Shown piece by piece: positions 15,741 through 23,507 of a stretch of DNA of 59,470 nucleotides. A program made the translations under genes and the position numbers. The stretch lies in NCBI GenBank assembly GCA_025056175.1, contig JANWWK010000009.1, positions 1 through 59,470 on the forward strand, in the 5' to 3' direction. Within the stretch, counting starts at the first letter, position 1, and each line of letters opens with the position of its first letter. Source of the stretch: Anaerolineales bacterium. Its GTDB lineage: Bacteria > Chloroflexota > Anaerolineae > Anaerolineales > Villigracilaceae. The notes below the pieces were generated by a model, which did not search any database, was not told the origin of the DNA, and saw only the letters and a program-made list of their open reading frames with translations.

Positions 15741-16307
15741 ATGAAAGAAATTGCCCTCCATCTTCTGGATTTGGCCGAAAACAGCGTCAGCGCGGGCGCG
15801 AAGACGGTGAAAATCACCGTTTGCGAAGACCAGAACGCCGACCTGTTGACGGCTGTTATCGAGGATGATGGGCGCGGCATGACGCCCGAAATGGTCAAAA
15901 TGGTCACCGACCCGTTTTTCACCAGCCGCACCACCCGCAAAGTGGGGTTGGGCATTCCGCTCTTCAAAGCGGCAGCAGAAGCATGCGGCGGCGGGTTGGA
16001 AATTCAATCCACGCCTGGCGTTGGCACGCGGGTCGAGGCGCGCTTTCAGCACTCGCACATTGACCGTATGCCGCTGGGCAACCTGCCAGCAACCTTTTTG
16101 GGGCTGTCGGTTGCCCATCCCGAAGTGCATTGGATTTTTCACTATACCGCCCGCGCCAATGGGGCGCAGGAATGCTTTGAGTACGACGACCAACCTGTCA
16201 AACAAACGCTCGATGGTCTGCCCATCACACATCCCGAAGTGCTTGCCTGGTTGCGCAGCATGTTGGAAGAAGGGATTGGAGCGGCCCAAAAGATTTTGAA
16301 CGCATAA
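15741..16307 (+). CDS. Stand-alone HATPase (GHKL) protein
   Basis: 188 residues. Histidine-kinase-type ATP-binding domain only: N-box LDLAENSVSAGAKTVKI, G1 DDGRGM, DPFFTSRTT, G2 VGLGIPLFKAAAEACGGGLEI. There is no dimerisation/phosphoacceptor domain and no sensor, so it cannot be a complete histidine kinase. The C-terminal 70 residues do not match anything I recognise. Genes of this type are found inside NuoE-HATPase-ferredoxin-NuoF hydrogenase operons of anaerobes. It may phosphorylate a partner in this operon or act as a chaperone-like ATPase; which is unknown. GAGAG precedes the ATG at 15741. Confidence 0.82.
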   Translation: MKEIALHLLDLAENSVSAGAKTVKITVCEDQNADLLTAVIEDDGRGMTPEMVKMVTDPFFTSRTTRKVGLGIPLFKAAAEACGGGLEIQSTPGVGTRVEARFQHSHIDRMPLGNLPATFLGLSVAHPEVHWIFHYTARANGAQECFEYDDQPVKQTLDGLPITHPEVLAWLRSMLEEGIGAAQKILNA

Positions 16308-16317
16308 GGAGAGAATT

Positions 16318-16686
16318 ATGCCAACCGTCAAATCGCTGGAAGACCTGAAGAAAATCCGTGAAGAAGCCCTCAAAAAGCGCGAAATTAAATCCTCTCCGGG
16401 CAGTGTCCAGATTGTGGTGGGGATGGGCACTCCCGGTATCGCGGCCGGGGCACGTGAAACACTCAAAGAAATTCTGAACTACATCGAAGAGAAAAACCTG
16501 ACCAACATTACCGTCCGCCAAACCGGCAATATCGGCAGAGATTCGTGGGAGCCGATTGTGCAGGTGGTGGTGGGTGAGAATGCGCCGGTGACGTATGGCA
16601 AGGTGACGCCTGCCGCGGCGCGCCAAATCATGGAACAGCACGTCGTGGGTGGCAAAATCGTTAACGATTACGTCATCCCGGCCTGA
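16318..16686 (+). CDS. Thioredoxin-like ferredoxin-fold protein lacking cluster cysteines
   Basis: 122 residues, and no cysteine anywhere. It clearly belongs to the small [2Fe-2S] thioredoxin-like ferredoxins of NADP-reducing hydrogenases (HndB type): GMGTxGIAAGARETLKEI, TGxIG, EPIVQV, TYGKVTP. In those proteins the x in GMGTxGIAAG is Cys and the later motif is TGCIGxC. Here they read GMGTPGIAAG (Pro39) and TGNIGRDS (Asn71 and Asp/Ser), so no Fe-S cluster can be held in the usual way. A structural or docking role in the hydrogenase complex is my inference. The next gap holds a small hairpin (GGCATGG/CCATGCC, 16693-16721). Confidence 0.85.
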   Translation: MPTVKSLEDLKKIREEALKKREIKSSPGSVQIVVGMGTPGIAAGARETLKEILNYIEEKNLTNITVRQTGNIGRDSWEPIVQVVVGENAPVTYGKVTPAAARQIMEQHVVGGKIVNDYVIPA

Positions 16687-16745
16687 CATCACGCAACGGC
16701 ATGGTGAATGGCTTGCCATGCCCAACAGGAAAAGGTTATTGAACT

Positions 16746-18533
16746 ATGGCTTTTTATCGTTCTCATGTTCTCGTATCCGTTGACCCGGAGTGTCTGGCGC
16801 GTGGCGCACACGACATCATTGACGCGCTTAATGATGAATTGATTGCGCAAGGATTGATTGACGAAGTGCAGGTGTTGGAAACCTCCCGCATTGGTGACCC
16901 ACACCGCCTTGGTCCCGATATGCTGGTGTACCCGGAAAATGTCCATTACGCCAACCTGACGGTAGATGACATTCCCTATCTGGTGGAAGAGCATTTCCTG
17001 AAGGGGCGCATCGTTGAGAAATTCCGCGCACAAGAAAAAGTCATCACCGATGAAGAATTGGGTGCGCCCAAACCTAAAGAGGTGCGCGTGGTCTTGCGGA
17101 ACTGCGGAAAGATTGACCCGCACAACATCGAAGAATACATTGCCGAAGATGGTTACCAGGCGCTTGCCAAAGTGATTACCGAGATGACCCCTGAACAGGT
17201 CATCGAAGAAGTGATGAAATCGGGCCTGCGTGGACGCGGCGGCGCAGGCTTTCCAGCGGCACGCAAGTGGCAGCTCTGCCGCCAGGTGCAGGATAACCCG
17301 AAATATCTGACCTGCAACGCCGATGAAGGCGACCCTGGCGCGTTCATGAACCGCCGCGTGCTGGAAAGCGACCCGCATTCGGTCATTGAAGGCATGATCA
17401 TTGCGGCCTATGCGATTGGGGCGAGCATGGGCTACATCTACTGCCGCGCCGAATATCCGATTGCGGTGCAGAATTTGAACATCGCCATTGCCCAGGCGCG
17501 CGAATTTGGCTTCCTGGGACAGAACATCTTTGGCACCGATTTCTCGTTTGACCTGGAAGTGCGCATGGGTGCAGGCGCGTTTGTCTGTGGTGAAGAGACC
17601 GCCCTGATTGCTTCCATCGAAGGAAAACGCGGCGAACCCCGCCCGCGTCCGCCTTTCCCGGCAGTCAAAGGCGTTTGGGGCAAACCGACCAACAACAACA
17701 ACGTAGAAACCTACGCTGTGGTGCCGCAAATTATCCTGAAAGGCGCCGAATGGTACGCCAGCATGGGAACGGAGAAGAGCAAAGGCACAAAAACCTTTGC
17801 AATTGCAGGCGATGTGGTCAACACTGGTCTCATCGAAGTTCCCTTTGGTATTACCCTGCGCGAGGTGATTTACGACGTGGGCGGCGGCATCAAAGATGGT
17901 AAGAAATTCAAGGCCATTCAGACCGGCGGCCCGATGGGCGGATGTCTGGTGGAAGAACACCTGGACCTGCCCGTAGATTACGAGGCGCTCACCGCTGCTG
18001 GCTCCATTATGGGTTCGGGCGGCATGATTGTGATGGACGAAGATACCTGCATGGTGGACATTGCGCGCTTCTTCATGGAATTCACGCAGGAAGAATCGTG
18101 TGGTAAATGCACCCCCTGCCGGGTTGGCACCAAGCACCTGCTGGAAATTCACGAAAAAATTTGTGCGGGCAAGGGTGAACCCGCTGACCTGGAGCGCCTG
18201 GATGAACTGTGCGTGGAAATCACCCGTAACTCGCTGTGCGGACTGGGACAGGGCGCACCGAACCCGGTCATCAGCACGCTCAAATACTTCCGGCACGAAT
18301 ACGAAGCCCACATTTACGAGAAACGTTGCCCGGCCAAAGTGTGTCGTGCGCTCATCCGCTTTGAAATTCAGGCGCCGGCCTGCACGGGCTGTACGGTTTG
18401 CTCGCGCAACTGCCCGGTCGAAGCGATTAGCGGTGAACGACGCCAGGTACACGTGATTGACGACGAAAAATGTGTCCGATGCGGCATCTGTGTTCAGGTG
18501 TGTAACTTCAACGCCATCGAGATTTTGAGTTGA
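16746..18533 (+). CDS. NuoF-like flavoprotein subunit 1 (HydB type) with C-terminal 2[4Fe-4S]
   Basis: 595 residues. Domains: N-terminal thioredoxin-like domain (1-95) with one Cys left (C16) and the TGCxGxC position changed to TSRIGDP; FMN/NAD(H) domain with GLRGRGGAGFP (160-170), NADEGDPGAF (191-200) and GAFVCGEET (278-285); the N3-type [4Fe-4S] site ESCGKCTPC plus CGLG (C452, C455, C458, C498); a CPAKVC motif (528-533); and a C-terminal double ferredoxin (C546-C556, C576-C586). This architecture matches HydB/HndC of electron-bifurcating hydrogenases, where the flavin exchanges electrons with NAD(P)H. GGAAAAGG precedes the ATG. Confidence 0.93.
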   Translation: MAFYRSHVLVSVDPECLARGAHDIIDALNDELIAQGLIDEVQVLETSRIGDPHRLGPDMLVYPENVHYANLTVDDIPYLVEEHFLKGRIVEKFRAQEKVITDEELGAPKPKEVRVVLRNCGKIDPHNIEEYIAEDGYQALAKVITEMTPEQVIEEVMKSGLRGRGGAGFPAARKWQLCRQVQDNPKYLTCNADEGDPGAFMNRRVLESDPHSVIEGMIIAAYAIGASMGYIYCRAEYPIAVQNLNIAIAQAREFGFLGQNIFGTDFSFDLEVRMGAGAFVCGEETALIASIEGKRGEPRPRPPFPAVKGVWGKPTNNNNVETYAVVPQIILKGAEWYASMGTEKSKGTKTFAIAGDVVNTGLIEVPFGITLREVIYDVGGGIKDGKKFKAIQTGGPMGGCLVEEHLDLPVDYEALTAAGSIMGSGGMIVMDEDTCMVDIARFFMEFTQEESCGKCTPCRVGTKHLLEIHEKICAGKGEPADLERLDELCVEITRNSLCGLGQGAPNPVISTLKYFRHEYEAHIYEKRCPAKVCRALIRFEIQAPACTGCTVCSRNCPVEAISGERRQVHVIDDEKCVRCGICVQVCNFNAIEILS

Positions 18534-18542
18534 CGCGTAGCG

Positions 18543-18633
18543 CCCTCCCCTTTGGCTGCGTTCCTAAAAACAGAGCGCAGCAGGGGAGGGAAACGGATGA
18601 AACGGTCTGTCGTTCCGACAGGTCAACGACCTG
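18543..18633. repeat. Cluster of three intergenic hairpins
   Basis: CCCTCCCC (18543-18550) pairs with GGGGAGGG (18583-18590), with an inner GCTGCG/CGCAGC stem. Then CTGTCG-TTC-CGACAG (18607-18621) overlaps CAGGTC-AAC-GACCTG (18619-18633). The perfect stems with 3-base loops resemble those at 57167-57207. They lie between hydB1 and hydC2 and may tune read-through or mRNA stability. Confidence 0.6.
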
Positions 18634-18660
18634 TTTTACAACTGAATTCGAGGAGGCAGG

Positions 18661-19179
18661 ATGTTCAAAGTTGCGGAAGTCCCGTCGCAGGCGGGACAAA
18701 CCAAAGACCTGACCAGAATCGTGGAAGCGGCAGTCGAGAAACATGGCGCGCACGCTGATGCGTTCATCCCGATACTGCTGGAAATCAACCGCGATTACGG
18801 TTATATCCCGGCAGAGGCCATTCGGTTGGCGCGCAAGTTGTTGCACCAGCCTGAGGAGCACGTCCTGGTCTCGGAAGGGCAATTATATGGGCTGGCTTCG
18901 TTCTACCACATGCTCCATACCGAAAAAACCGGCCGACATGTGGTGCAGTTTTGTGAGAGCGCCCCATGCCACGTGCAGGGCGGGCGCGAACTGTGGAAGG
19001 CCATCCGACAGACGTTGCGCCTGGAGGCCGGAGAGACCGACCCTGAAGGTCGTTTTACGCTCAAGACGGTCAGTTGCCTGGGCGTGTGCGGCGTGGGTCC
19101 GGTGATGCTGGTGGATGATGACCTGTATGCCAACGTCACACCGGAACAGTTGACAGAGATTTTCGGCAAGTACGAGTGA
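18661..19179 (+). CDS. NuoE-like [2Fe-2S] subunit 2
   Basis: 172 residues. Same family as the gene at 15198 but clearly diverged. It has ligands FCESAPCHVQGG (C-x4-C) and SCLGVCGVGP (C-x3-C). The helical N-terminal domain includes RDYGYIPAEAIRLARKLL. GAGGAGG precedes the ATG. Unlike the first copy it sits directly before its NuoF partner (ten bases apart), the normal hoxE-hoxF order, so this pair forms a second diaphorase module. Confidence 0.92.
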   Translation: MFKVAEVPSQAGQTKDLTRIVEAAVEKHGAHADAFIPILLEINRDYGYIPAEAIRLARKLLHQPEEHVLVSEGQLYGLASFYHMLHTEKTGRHVVQFCESAPCHVQGGRELWKAIRQTLRLEAGETDPEGRFTLKTVSCLGVCGVGPVMLVDDDLYANVTPEQLTEIFGKYE

Positions 19180-19189
19180 GAGGCGCGCT

Positions 19190-20827
19190 ATGAAATTCTC
19201 CCGGTCTATGGTTCTCGTCTCGAACGACCCCGATAGCGTGCGGCTCGGTGCGCAAGAGGTATATCGCCGCTTTGGGGAAAAATTGCTGGAACTCGGTTTG
19301 AGCGAAGAAGTCACTCTCGCGCAGATTACCGACATTGGACGGCATGATGCCCTTCCGCTGGTCATCGTCTATCCCGAAGCGACGGCCTATGGCCCGGTGA
19401 CGGTGAAAGATGTAGACCGCATTGTCGAGGAACATCTTTACAAAGGCCGCATTGCCGAAGAACTGCTTGCCCCCGTCAAAGAACTCTCCGGACGAATTGG
19501 CTGGTTGAAGGCGCGCAAAGGCGCCAGCCCGATGGAGAAGAAAATCGTCACACGCCGGGTGGGACGCATTGACCCGGAAAACATCGAAGATTACATTGCG
19601 GAAGACGGTTACCAGGCACTTGCCAAAGCCTTGCACATGGAACGTGCTGAAATCCATGCCTTGCTGGAAAAATCGGGCCTGCAAGGGCGCGGCGGCGCGG
19701 GCTTCCCAACTGGCATGAAGTGGCGCTTTGTCGCCAGCACGAAATCGCCCAAGAAGTATGTGGTGTGCAATGCCGATGAGAGTGAACCCGGCACATTCAA
19801 AGACCGCATCATTCTGGAAGGTGACCCGCACAGCATTCTTGAAGCAATGGCGATTGCTGCTTATTGTGTGGGCGCCGATGAAGGCTATATTTATGTGCGC
19901 GGTGAGTACCAACTCGCTCAGCGCCGTCTGGAAAGAGCGATTGTGCAGGCACGCGAATGGGGTCTGCTCGGCAAGAACATTCTGGATACGAATTTCTGCT
20001 TCGATGTGCATGTTCACAGTGGCGCGGGCGCCTATGTGTGTGGCGAAGAAACAGCCCTGCTCGAATCCATCGAAGGCAAACGCGGCGAACCCCGCGCACG
20101 GCCTCCCTACCCCACCACGCATGGCTTATGGGGCAAGCCAACTCTTATCAACAACGTGGAAACGCTTGCCAACGTCCCGCCGATTGTGTTGAATGGGGCA
20201 GAGTGGTACCGCTCTTTCGGTACGCCTTCCAGCCCTGGTACCAAGTGTTACACCATTCTGGGAAATGTCAACTTTCGTGGTCTCATCGAAGTTCCGATGG
20301 GCATTACCCTGCGCGAAATCATCAATATTTACGGGCAGGGCATGAAGAACGGCGCACCGTTCAAGATGGCGCAGACCGGTGGCTCCAGCGGTTCGATTAT
20401 CCCTGCCAGTTTGCAGGATACGCCGATGGATTTCGAGTCCTTCCGTCGCGCGGGCGTTTCGCTGGGTTCTGGCGCCTTGCTCATTTGTGATGAAAGTAAC
20501 TGTGTGCTGGACCTGGCGATTACGCTGATGAAGTTCTTCCAATTTGAGTCCTGTGGAAAATGCACGCCTTGCCGCGTTGGCACCGAGCGCGCTTTGCGCA
20601 TGTTGACAGCCATCAGCCGCGGTGAAGGCAAACTGGAAGACCTGGATACGCTGGCGGCCATTGCCCAGGAGATGGAGTATGCTTCCAACTGTGGATTGGG
20701 ACAAACAGCAGGAGTTCCCATCCGCGATACGCTCAAGTATTTCCGGGCTGAAATCGAAGCGCACATTCGGCTGGGGGTTTGCCCGGCAGGTGTGTGCGAA
20801 ATGACGCCGGCAGTAGAGCGCGTTTGA
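19190..20827 (+). CDS. NuoF-like flavoprotein subunit 2
   Basis: 545 residues. The N-terminal thioredoxin-like domain (1-95) has no cysteine at all (TDIGRHD replaces TGCxGxC). It is followed by GLQGRGGAGFPTG (about 163-175), CNADESEPGTF, GAYVCGEETALL, and the N3 cluster site ESCGKCTPC with CGLG. It ends with a CPAGVC motif and lacks the C-terminal double ferredoxin of the first copy. NADESEPGT is the classic complex-I/HoxF form, whereas the first copy has the HydB form NADEGDPGAF, so the two flavins may differ in NAD/NADP preference. GAGAGG precedes the start. Confidence 0.93.
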   Translation: MKFSRSMVLVSNDPDSVRLGAQEVYRRFGEKLLELGLSEEVTLAQITDIGRHDALPLVIVYPEATAYGPVTVKDVDRIVEEHLYKGRIAEELLAPVKELSGRIGWLKARKGASPMEKKIVTRRVGRIDPENIEDYIAEDGYQALAKALHMERAEIHALLEKSGLQGRGGAGFPTGMKWRFVASTKSPKKYVVCNADESEPGTFKDRIILEGDPHSILEAMAIAAYCVGADEGYIYVRGEYQLAQRRLERAIVQAREWGLLGKNILDTNFCFDVHVHSGAGAYVCGEETALLESIEGKRGEPRARPPYPTTHGLWGKPTLINNVETLANVPPIVLNGAEWYRSFGTPSSPGTKCYTILGNVNFRGLIEVPMGITLREIINIYGQGMKNGAPFKMAQTGGSSGSIIPASLQDTPMDFESFRRAGVSLGSGALLICDESNCVLDLAITLMKFFQFESCGKCTPCRVGTERALRMLTAISRGEGKLEDLDTLAAIAQEMEYASNCGLGQTAGVPIRDTLKYFRAEIEAHIRLGVCPAGVCEMTPAVERV

Positions 20828-20896
20828 ACTCTGCGGATTACGCACTTACGGATGACGTAACGCGTAACGCGTACATCGAATTTTAGTGAGGAACTT

Positions 20897-22888
20897 ATGG
20901 TTCAACTGACAATCAATGGAAAACAAATCGAAGTCCCGGAAGGGACAACCGTCTTGCGGGCGGCGGAGATGGCGGGAGTGAACATCCCAACACTGTGCGA
21001 CCACAAGGAACTGACCCCTTACGGCGGTTGCCGCTTGTGCATTGTGGAAGTGCAGGGTTTTCGCGTGCCGATTGCTTCCTGCACTTTGCCCGTCAGCAAT
21101 GGCATGGTGGTCAGCACCGAAACGCCCGCGCTGAAGAAATCGCGCAAGTTTATTCTCTCGATGCTGTTCAGTGAACGGAATCACTTCTGCCCGTTTTGCC
21201 AGGTGAGTGGCGGCGATTGTGAACTGCAAAATGCCGCTTACCGCGAAGAGATGACCCATTGGCCGATGCAGCCTGGCTGGAGCGGCTACCCGGTTGACTC
21301 TTCTCATCCGTATTTTGTGCTGGATAACAACCGCTGCATCTTGTGCCGCCGCTGTGTGCGTGCCTGCGCCGAACTGGCGGGCAATTTCACCCTGAGTGTG
21401 GCCGAGCGCGGTGCAGCCAGCATTATTGTGGCTGATACGAACGTTCCCCTGGGTGAAAGCACCTGTATCAAGTGTGGTTCTTGTGTGCAGGTTTGTCCCA
21501 CCGGCGCATTAATTGACCGCACGAGCGCTTACCAGGGACGTGAAACTGAAATTACGCCCATCAAATCAGTATGCGTGGGCTGTTCCGTGGGATGTTCCGT
21601 CACCCTGCGCGTGCGCGACAACCGCATCGTGCGTATCGAAGGCGATTGGACAGGCGCTGTCAATCGCGGCGTGTTGTGCGAGCATGGTCGTTATCACCCG
21701 ATGACCGAAGCACGTCAGCGCATTACCACGCCGCTGATGAAAAAGAACGGCAAACTCGAACCGGTCTCATGGGATGAAGCCCTGGGCGCCGTGGCCGAAA
21801 AGTTCAAACCCCTGGCCGGGGATGCGCACAACGGCGCGGCGGCCATCGTCTCCACCCGCTTGCCGGCAGAAGTGCTGGCGGCTTTTCGGCAGGTATTTGC
21901 TGAAAAACTTGGCGCAGAAATGGTCACCAGCACCGAAGAGGGCATGACCACTGCTGCCGTTGCAGCGTTGGCCGCCAGGCAAGGAGTCTTCGAGGGCCGT
22001 CTGGATGTTTTGAAAACCGCTGACGTCGTCTTGTGCATTGGCGCGAACCTGGCGCGCAGTCACATGGTCGCGGGCTTCTTCATCAAACGCGCGTTGCCCA
22101 AAGGCATGAAACTCATCAATATTGACCCCGAAGGCGATGAACTTAACGACCTGGCGGATGTTGCCCTGCAAAACAAACCCGGCTCTGACCTGGCACTGAT
22201 TGAAGGCCTGAAAGCCATCATCATCAAAGAGAACCTGGGCCGCGTACCGATGGCCGTTCCGAACGCCGAAAAAGTGATAGCAGAAGCCGTAGAAGCCACC
22301 GGTTTACCGCTTGCAAAACTGACCCAGGCTGCTCGCATTCTGGCACATGCCATCAGTCCCGTTGTCGTGTATGGTAAGGGCATCACGGCCCAGCGCGATG
22401 AGCGCCTGGTCGAGGCCCTGTACAGTCTGGCCGTTCTGGTCGGTGCGATTGACCAGGAACGCAAGGGCTTCCTTTCGGTCAAGGGAGAGGCCAACAGCCA
22501 GGCAGCGGCGCAGCTGGGGTTAGATAAACCCTTTGCGCTCAACGGTCAGAAGGCCGTTTATGCCCTCATCGGTGATGATTACGTCTCGAAATATCTGGTG
22601 GAACGGCTCTCCAAAGCCCCTTATCTGGTGGTTCAGGCTTCCTACGAATCCAGACTGACACAAATGGCGGACGTGGTTTTGCCTGTTTCCATCTGGGCTG
22701 AGCAGGAAGGTCACTACGTCAGCATGGATGGCCGGGTGCAGAAAGCCGAAAAAGTCCTGACTGCGCCCGAAGGTGTACGTGATAACCTGGCTGTGCTGAC
22801 TGAAGTGGCAATGCGGATGAACATGCCGGTTAAGGTAGATTGGCAGGAATCACTCCACGAACGCCCGGCGAGCGTGGTGATGAATTAA
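20897..22888 (+). CDS. NuoG/HoxU-like Fe-S subunit with molybdopterin-type domain
   Basis: 663 residues. [2Fe-2S] plant-type domain (C34, C45, C48, C62), His-ligated [4Fe-4S] (H96, C98, C101, C108), two ferredoxin clusters (C147-C157 and C190-C200), and an FdhA-type [4Fe-4S] (C226, C229, C233, C261). From about 270 follows a shortened molybdopterin-oxidoreductase fold (DVVLCIGANLARSHMV, NIDPEGDEL, PGSDLALIEGL). No residue at the usual catalytic Cys/Sec site is recognisable and the C-terminal pterin-binding part is short, so this domain is probably structural, as in NuoG. It should wire the diaphorase modules to the hydrogenase. GTGAGGAAC precedes the ATG. Confidence 0.9.
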   Translation: MVQLTINGKQIEVPEGTTVLRAAEMAGVNIPTLCDHKELTPYGGCRLCIVEVQGFRVPIASCTLPVSNGMVVSTETPALKKSRKFILSMLFSERNHFCPFCQVSGGDCELQNAAYREEMTHWPMQPGWSGYPVDSSHPYFVLDNNRCILCRRCVRACAELAGNFTLSVAERGAASIIVADTNVPLGESTCIKCGSCVQVCPTGALIDRTSAYQGRETEITPIKSVCVGCSVGCSVTLRVRDNRIVRIEGDWTGAVNRGVLCEHGRYHPMTEARQRITTPLMKKNGKLEPVSWDEALGAVAEKFKPLAGDAHNGAAAIVSTRLPAEVLAAFRQVFAEKLGAEMVTSTEEGMTTAAVAALAARQGVFEGRLDVLKTADVVLCIGANLARSHMVAGFFIKRALPKGMKLINIDPEGDELNDLADVALQNKPGSDLALIEGLKAIIIKENLGRVPMAVPNAEKVIAEAVEATGLPLAKLTQAARILAHAISPVVVYGKGITAQRDERLVEALYSLAVLVGAIDQERKGFLSVKGEANSQAAAQLGLDKPFALNGQKAVYALIGDDYVSKYLVERLSKAPYLVVQASYESRLTQMADVVLPVSIWAEQEGHYVSMDGRVQKAEKVLTAPEGVRDNLAVLTEVAMRMNMPVKVDWQESLHERPASVVMN

Positions 22889-22953
22889 CGGTATAGAGCG
22901 AGGCGGCTCTCCGCTGGTGCGGGAGCAAGCACGCGAAAAAAGGAGAGAATCTT

Positions 22954-23496
22954 ATGTCCAAACCCAAAATTGCTTCCGATTGGATGTGCGGCTGCGCGGG
23001 TTGCCACATGTCCTTGCTCGATATGGATGAGCGCATTCTGAAAATTGCCGAACTGGCCGAACTGCGCTCCACCCCCATCACCGATTTGAAACACCCCGAC
23101 GAGAGCGGCGTGGATGTGGGCGTTTTGGAAGGCGGTATCAACAATACTGCCAGCGAAGAAGTTGCCAAAATGTTCCGCAAGCGCGCCAAAATTCTGGTAG
23201 CGCTGGGTGATTGCGCCGTGTTCGGCGGTGTACCGGCCATGCGCAACTTGTGTGGCGTTGAAGCCGCGCTCAAACAGGCGTATGTAGATGCTCCCAGCAA
23301 TGAACCGGGCAGCGAAATTCCAAACGACCCCGAACTGGCAGTCATGACCAAGACCCGCGCAATTCATGAAGTGGTACCGGTGGATTACAACGTGCCAGGC
23401 TGCCCGCCCGACCCCGATGTTATCTTCTACGTTCTCTCGGAACTGGCACAGGGCCGCAAGCCGGAACTCAAGGACGAACTCTTGCACTGGCATTAG
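22954..23496 (+). CDS. [NiFe] hydrogenase small subunit (HoxY/HydS type)
   Basis: 180 residues. Short small-subunit type of group 3 hydrogenases with a single proximal [4Fe-4S] cluster: MCGCAGCHMSLLD (C12, C14, C17 region), GDCAVFGG (C87) and VPGCPPDPD. There is no Tat signal, so it is cytoplasmic. AGGAGAG precedes the ATG. The gene is 11 bases ahead of the large subunit. Confidence 0.93.
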   Translation: MSKPKIASDWMCGCAGCHMSLLDMDERILKIAELAELRSTPITDLKHPDESGVDVGVLEGGINNTASEEVAKMFRKRAKILVALGDCAVFGGVPAMRNLCGVEAALKQAYVDAPSNEPGSEIPNDPELAVMTKTRAIHEVVPVDYNVPGCPPDPDVIFYVLSELAQGRKPELKDELLHWH

Positions 23497-23507
23497 AGGA
23501 GAGACCC

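Noticed and set aside
16689-18452. Long minus-strand open frame opposite the first NuoF gene
   Set aside because: Its codons mirror the conserved NuoF sequence; no ribosome binding site and no known protein signature.
20897-22888. Annotation as a formate dehydrogenase alpha subunit
   Set aside because: The catalytic Cys/Sec region and much of the pterin-binding part are not recognisable; context fits a NuoG-like hydrogenase subunit.
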